From: a virus
DNA: 41,006 nucleotides
Strand: one strand, 5' to 3'
IMG/VR virus record: IMGVR_UViG_3300050821_004847
Span: 1-41,006 of that record
A program made the position numbers and the translations under genes. Numbering within the stretch: the first letter of the stretch is position 1; each line of letters begins with the position of its first letter. Under the pieces are notes generated by a model, which did not search any database, was not told where the DNA came from, and was given only the letters and a program-made list of their open reading frames with translations. Shown in pieces: positions 39,315-41,006 of the stretch.

Positions 39315-39734
39315 TCATAGCGGTTCGTCGTCCTCCTCATCTTGGCTTTCGTAATAAGCCTCGGGGTCGTTTTCCGCTTCGATCGCCTTGTCTCGTTCAA
39401 TCTCTTTGCGGATCGCGGCCTTGAGCGTTGGCAATTCAAAAGCCAGGATCGGCGAGGCCCCGCGGTTGAGGCCGTCCCGGGCTACGGTCACGGCAACCTC
39501 TTGTGAGCAGGGGTTGATAGCGTAGATGGCTGCCGGCGATAAAATCCGACTAAAAGCCAATTGCCCATTTTCGTCGAGCGCATCGACTCGCAAAAGGGTG
39601 CCGTCGCCGAGCTCGTCAAACGCGGTCACCCGACCGACCATGCGGTTATGTCCCATAAGCTCGACCAGGGCCCAATATTCCGGCTTGTAATATTCTATTG
39701 TGCCGGGTCTGGTGTTAATTTCGTCTTTATCCAT
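39315..39734 (-). CDS. Conserved phage protein of unknown function (139 aa)
   Basis: Start ATG 39734 chosen over an in-frame ATG at 39761, because the longer start would overlap the 20-aa ORF. Y-W-A-L-V-E-L-M-G-H-N-R-M-V-G-R-V is the core of a small family found in many temperate phages near replication genes (typical V-E-L-M-G-H-x-R-x-A-G). The C-terminus is very acidic (EAYYESQDEEDDEPL). Function unknown. Confidence 0.62.
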   Translation of the reverse strand: MDKDEINTRPGTIEYYKPEYWALVELMGHNRMVGRVTAFDELGDGTLLRVDALDENGQLAFSRILSPAAIYAINPCSQEVAVTVARDGLNRGASPILAFELPTLKAAIRKEIERDKAIEAENDPEAYYESQDEEDDEPL

Positions 39735-39745
39735 AGTTTTTTTTG

Positions 39746-39808
39746 TTAGGCGGTTTTCCAAATCCAGATCACGACCACGACCAGGAAAAATAAAATTGCT
39801 AAGTTCAA
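39746..39808 (-). CDS. Membrane micropeptide, 20 aa
   Basis: TTG 39808 overlaps the stop of the 65-aa gene (TTGA). It encodes NLAILFFLVVVVIWIWKTA after the start, a single hydrophobic helix. Short length means it could be chance, but it resembles the membrane micropeptides at 1459-1548 and 32448-32528 in junction style and composition. Confidence 0.3.
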   Translation of the reverse strand: MNLAILFFLVVVVIWIWKTA

Positions 39809-40002
39809 AATAGCTTTGGCTCCTTCATGTCTTCGAAATGCTCTGTAATGGCCCGCATCATGGCAATTTCGCGGTCGGCCTCGGGTTGCTTCATGTAGCC
39901 ATCACGAACCCACCGCGGATAAGCCCTTTTTCGTTTGGCGAGCTCGCGCCTGGCGCACGCGGTCAGGTCGGTGATTGTAAAACCGTTAATTATTGGTTCC
40001 AT
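39805..40002 (-). CDS. Small phage protein, paralogue of 37516-37701 (65 aa)
   Basis: The frame is open from 40155, but ATG 40002 is preferred: residues from here (I-T-D-L...A-R-R-E-L-A-K-R-K-R-A-Y-P-R-W-V...K-Q-P-E-A-D-R-E-I-A-M-M) align along their length with the 61-aa protein, and codon use in 40003-40083 fits the -1 frame better. Function unknown; same Y-P-R...A-D-x-E-I-A family. Confidence 0.6.
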   Translation of the reverse strand: MEPIINGFTITDLTACARRELAKRKRAYPRWVRDGYMKQPEADREIAMMRAITEHFEDMKEPKLF

Positions 40003-40155
40003 TGCCGGGCACCAAGTTGAGTTTGATTTGGTCCGGATCCTCAATAACCCGCTCGACGGTTTGCTTGTGGCGGCGGCCGGATAGTTTTTATTGAGTAGAT
40101 CGCGCACGGCGTCGAGTATTTGCGCGATATCGTGTTCGTAGTTTGGTCGGATCAT
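39986..40155 (-). CDS. Candidate small gene with an internal -1 frameshift (56 aa)
   Basis: ATG 40155 overlaps the upstream stop (ATGA). The first 24 codons (starting IRPNYEHDIAQILDAVRDLL) look coding. After the A5 run at TAAAAAC (40084-40090) the zero frame turns into rare-codon, low-complexity sequence, whereas the -1 frame reads LSGRRHKQTVERVIEDPDQ... with neighbour-like codons to a TAA at 39986 inside the next gene. Either a real frameshift, an indel, or two overlapping reading frames. Confidence 0.4.
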
Positions 40156-40622
40156 TTGTAATATCCCCCCGGATTGTCGAATAGGCGTTGTAACAAAACG
40201 GCAATTCGATCATTACAATTTGCCTCGGATTTGTAGTGGGCTACGCTTTCAGGAATTTCCAGGCGCTTAATACGCCCTTTTCCATAAAGCGGTTTGTAGG
40301 CTTTTTTAGATGGGACATAAACCGCGATGCGGTTTATTTCGACGATGATTTCAGCTTGATCTTGAGGAACATGCCAAAGAAGCAATTGCTTCAAGTCGGG
40401 TTTTGATTTTTTAGATCCTGACCCCTTCAGGATATTGCACGTTTCGTCATAAATGATCGTATAAAGACCTTCGAACAAATCTCCGTGCGTGAATTCATGA
40501 TCGATTAAAACGACATCGAGAACGTGACGGGCGATAGGTGCCGGTTCTCTTTCCCCTTCCCATTCACCAATTGTTTTATGGATTGCCGCTCGAAGGAACG
40601 ATCTCAAATTTTCTGAGTACAT
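40152..40622 (-). CDS. Hypothetical early protein (156 aa)
   Basis: ATG 40622 lies 19 bases inside the end of the recT-frame ORF. Mixed alpha/beta sequence with a basic middle (KGSGSKKSKPDLKQ) and LWHVPQDQAEIIVEINRIAVYVPSKKAYKPLYG, and an AT-richer base composition than the structural genes. No family recognised. Part of the early leftward operon downstream of RecT. Confidence 0.5.
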   Translation of the reverse strand: MYSENLRSFLRAAIHKTIGEWEGEREPAPIARHVLDVVLIDHEFTHGDLFEGLYTIIYDETCNILKGSGSKKSKPDLKQLLLWHVPQDQAEIIVEINRIAVYVPSKKAYKPLYGKGRIKRLEIPESVAHYKSEANCNDRIAVLLQRLFDNPGGYYK

Positions 40623-41006
40623 AGTTTTTTTATTTCATCGATATAACTTGTTAATATCAAAACTGCTTTTTCGGCTTTCTGAGAATCTCCCTTTTGCCAA
40701 AGCGCATATTTAGCCGCAATCCTAGCGTTCCACTCGGGCATTTCTAAAATACGATCAATAGCCCCGTTAAGTGTTAGCCAATTTTCGCACCAACCAGGCC
40801 CGGTCATTAGTTGAGCCTCGGTTAGCGGAGGGTCGGCAGGATCCATTTCAAGAATTGGATTATGAGCTAAATGATCGCGGGTTGCATCGGCAACGGCCCG
40901 CTCGATTGTCTTGGCGATTTGCTCGACTTGTGCCGCGGTTGGTTTCGGATTGGTCGCGGTCGCCGCCGCCCATGCTTGCCGTTGTTGCTCTGGCTCGAGG
41001 CCGGCC
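40604..41006 (-). CDS. C-terminal part of the RecT-frame protein (continues across the window edge)
   Basis: The frame enters from the right edge and stops at 40604: 133 residues plus one base, which completes the codon left open at base 1. The segment (AGLEPEQQRQAWAAATATNP start; helical; E-M-P-E-W-N-A-R-I-A-A-K-Y-A-L-W-Q) has no ATG until residue 53, so it is not a normal gene start. Joined to 1-1220 it gives a RecT protein of about 540 aa with a helical C-terminal extension. If the molecule is not circular it is a truncated unknown gene. Confidence 0.6.
   Translation of the reverse strand, partial: AGLEPEQQRQAWAAATATNPKPTAAQVEQIAKTIERAVADATRDHLAHNPILEMDPADPPLTEAQLMTGPGWCENWLTLNGAIDRILEMPEWNARIAAKYALWQKGDSQKAEKAVLILTSYIDEIKKLCTQKI

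Overview
The window looks like the complete genome of a temperate, contractile-tailed phage (or an excised, circularised prophage), 41,006 bases long and fairly GC-rich. Both edges cut the same gene. The recT-like frame that starts at 1220 on the minus strand runs off the left edge two bases into a codon, and the minus-strand frame entering from the right edge completes that codon and stays open to a stop at 40604. This is the main evidence for a circular map linearised inside recT. The host cannot be named from the sequence. Some starts have an AAGGA-type ribosome binding site and many have none. The secreted beta-helix protein with Pro/Thr linkers is reminiscent of soil Verrucomicrobiota, but that is a weak guess.

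Layout. A control region at about 2403-2576 separates two transcription directions. Rightward lie only a ribbon-helix-helix regulator (2577-2756) and a tyrosine integrase (2953-3831). Everything else, apart from an HNH/ribbon-helix-helix gene at 33430-33831, runs leftward. Read in that direction around the circle, the order is: helix-turn-helix protein, VRR-NUC nuclease, a string of overlapping micro-ORFs, RecT (across the window edge), small early genes, a RepA-type ATPase, a repeat- and hairpin-rich intergenic region that is an origin candidate (37702-37876), lambda-type terminase (Nu1/GpA), a block of mobile nucleases plus a tRNA-like gene, lambda-type portal, a fused HK97 protease-capsid protein, neck genes (gpZ and probable Mu gp37-like), P2/Mu-type sheath and tube, tail chaperones, tape measure, baseplate X-D-V-U-W-J-I, a long tail-fibre region with duplicated modules, and finally lysis genes (an M15 endopeptidase and a secreted beta-helix protein). 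The virion is therefore a chimera: siphovirus-like head and packaging genes with a myovirus tail.

Genes are packed by stop/start overlaps (ATGA, GTGA, TTGA, TAATG). Following these junctions reveals about a dozen very short genes, several of them single-pass membrane peptides. The most striking observations are: (1) a T10 tract in the tail gene I that must be read in the -1 frame to join gpI to a run of three IPT/TIG Ig-like domains; (2) four nuclease genes of homing-endonuclease type (LAGLIDADG, GIY-YIG, two HNH), two of them with unusual DNA-binding modules; (3) an HNH-ribbon-helix-helix fusion facing a perfect 10-bp-arm palindrome; (4) the micro-ORF operon between the nuclease and RecT; (5) the iteron-like origin candidate.
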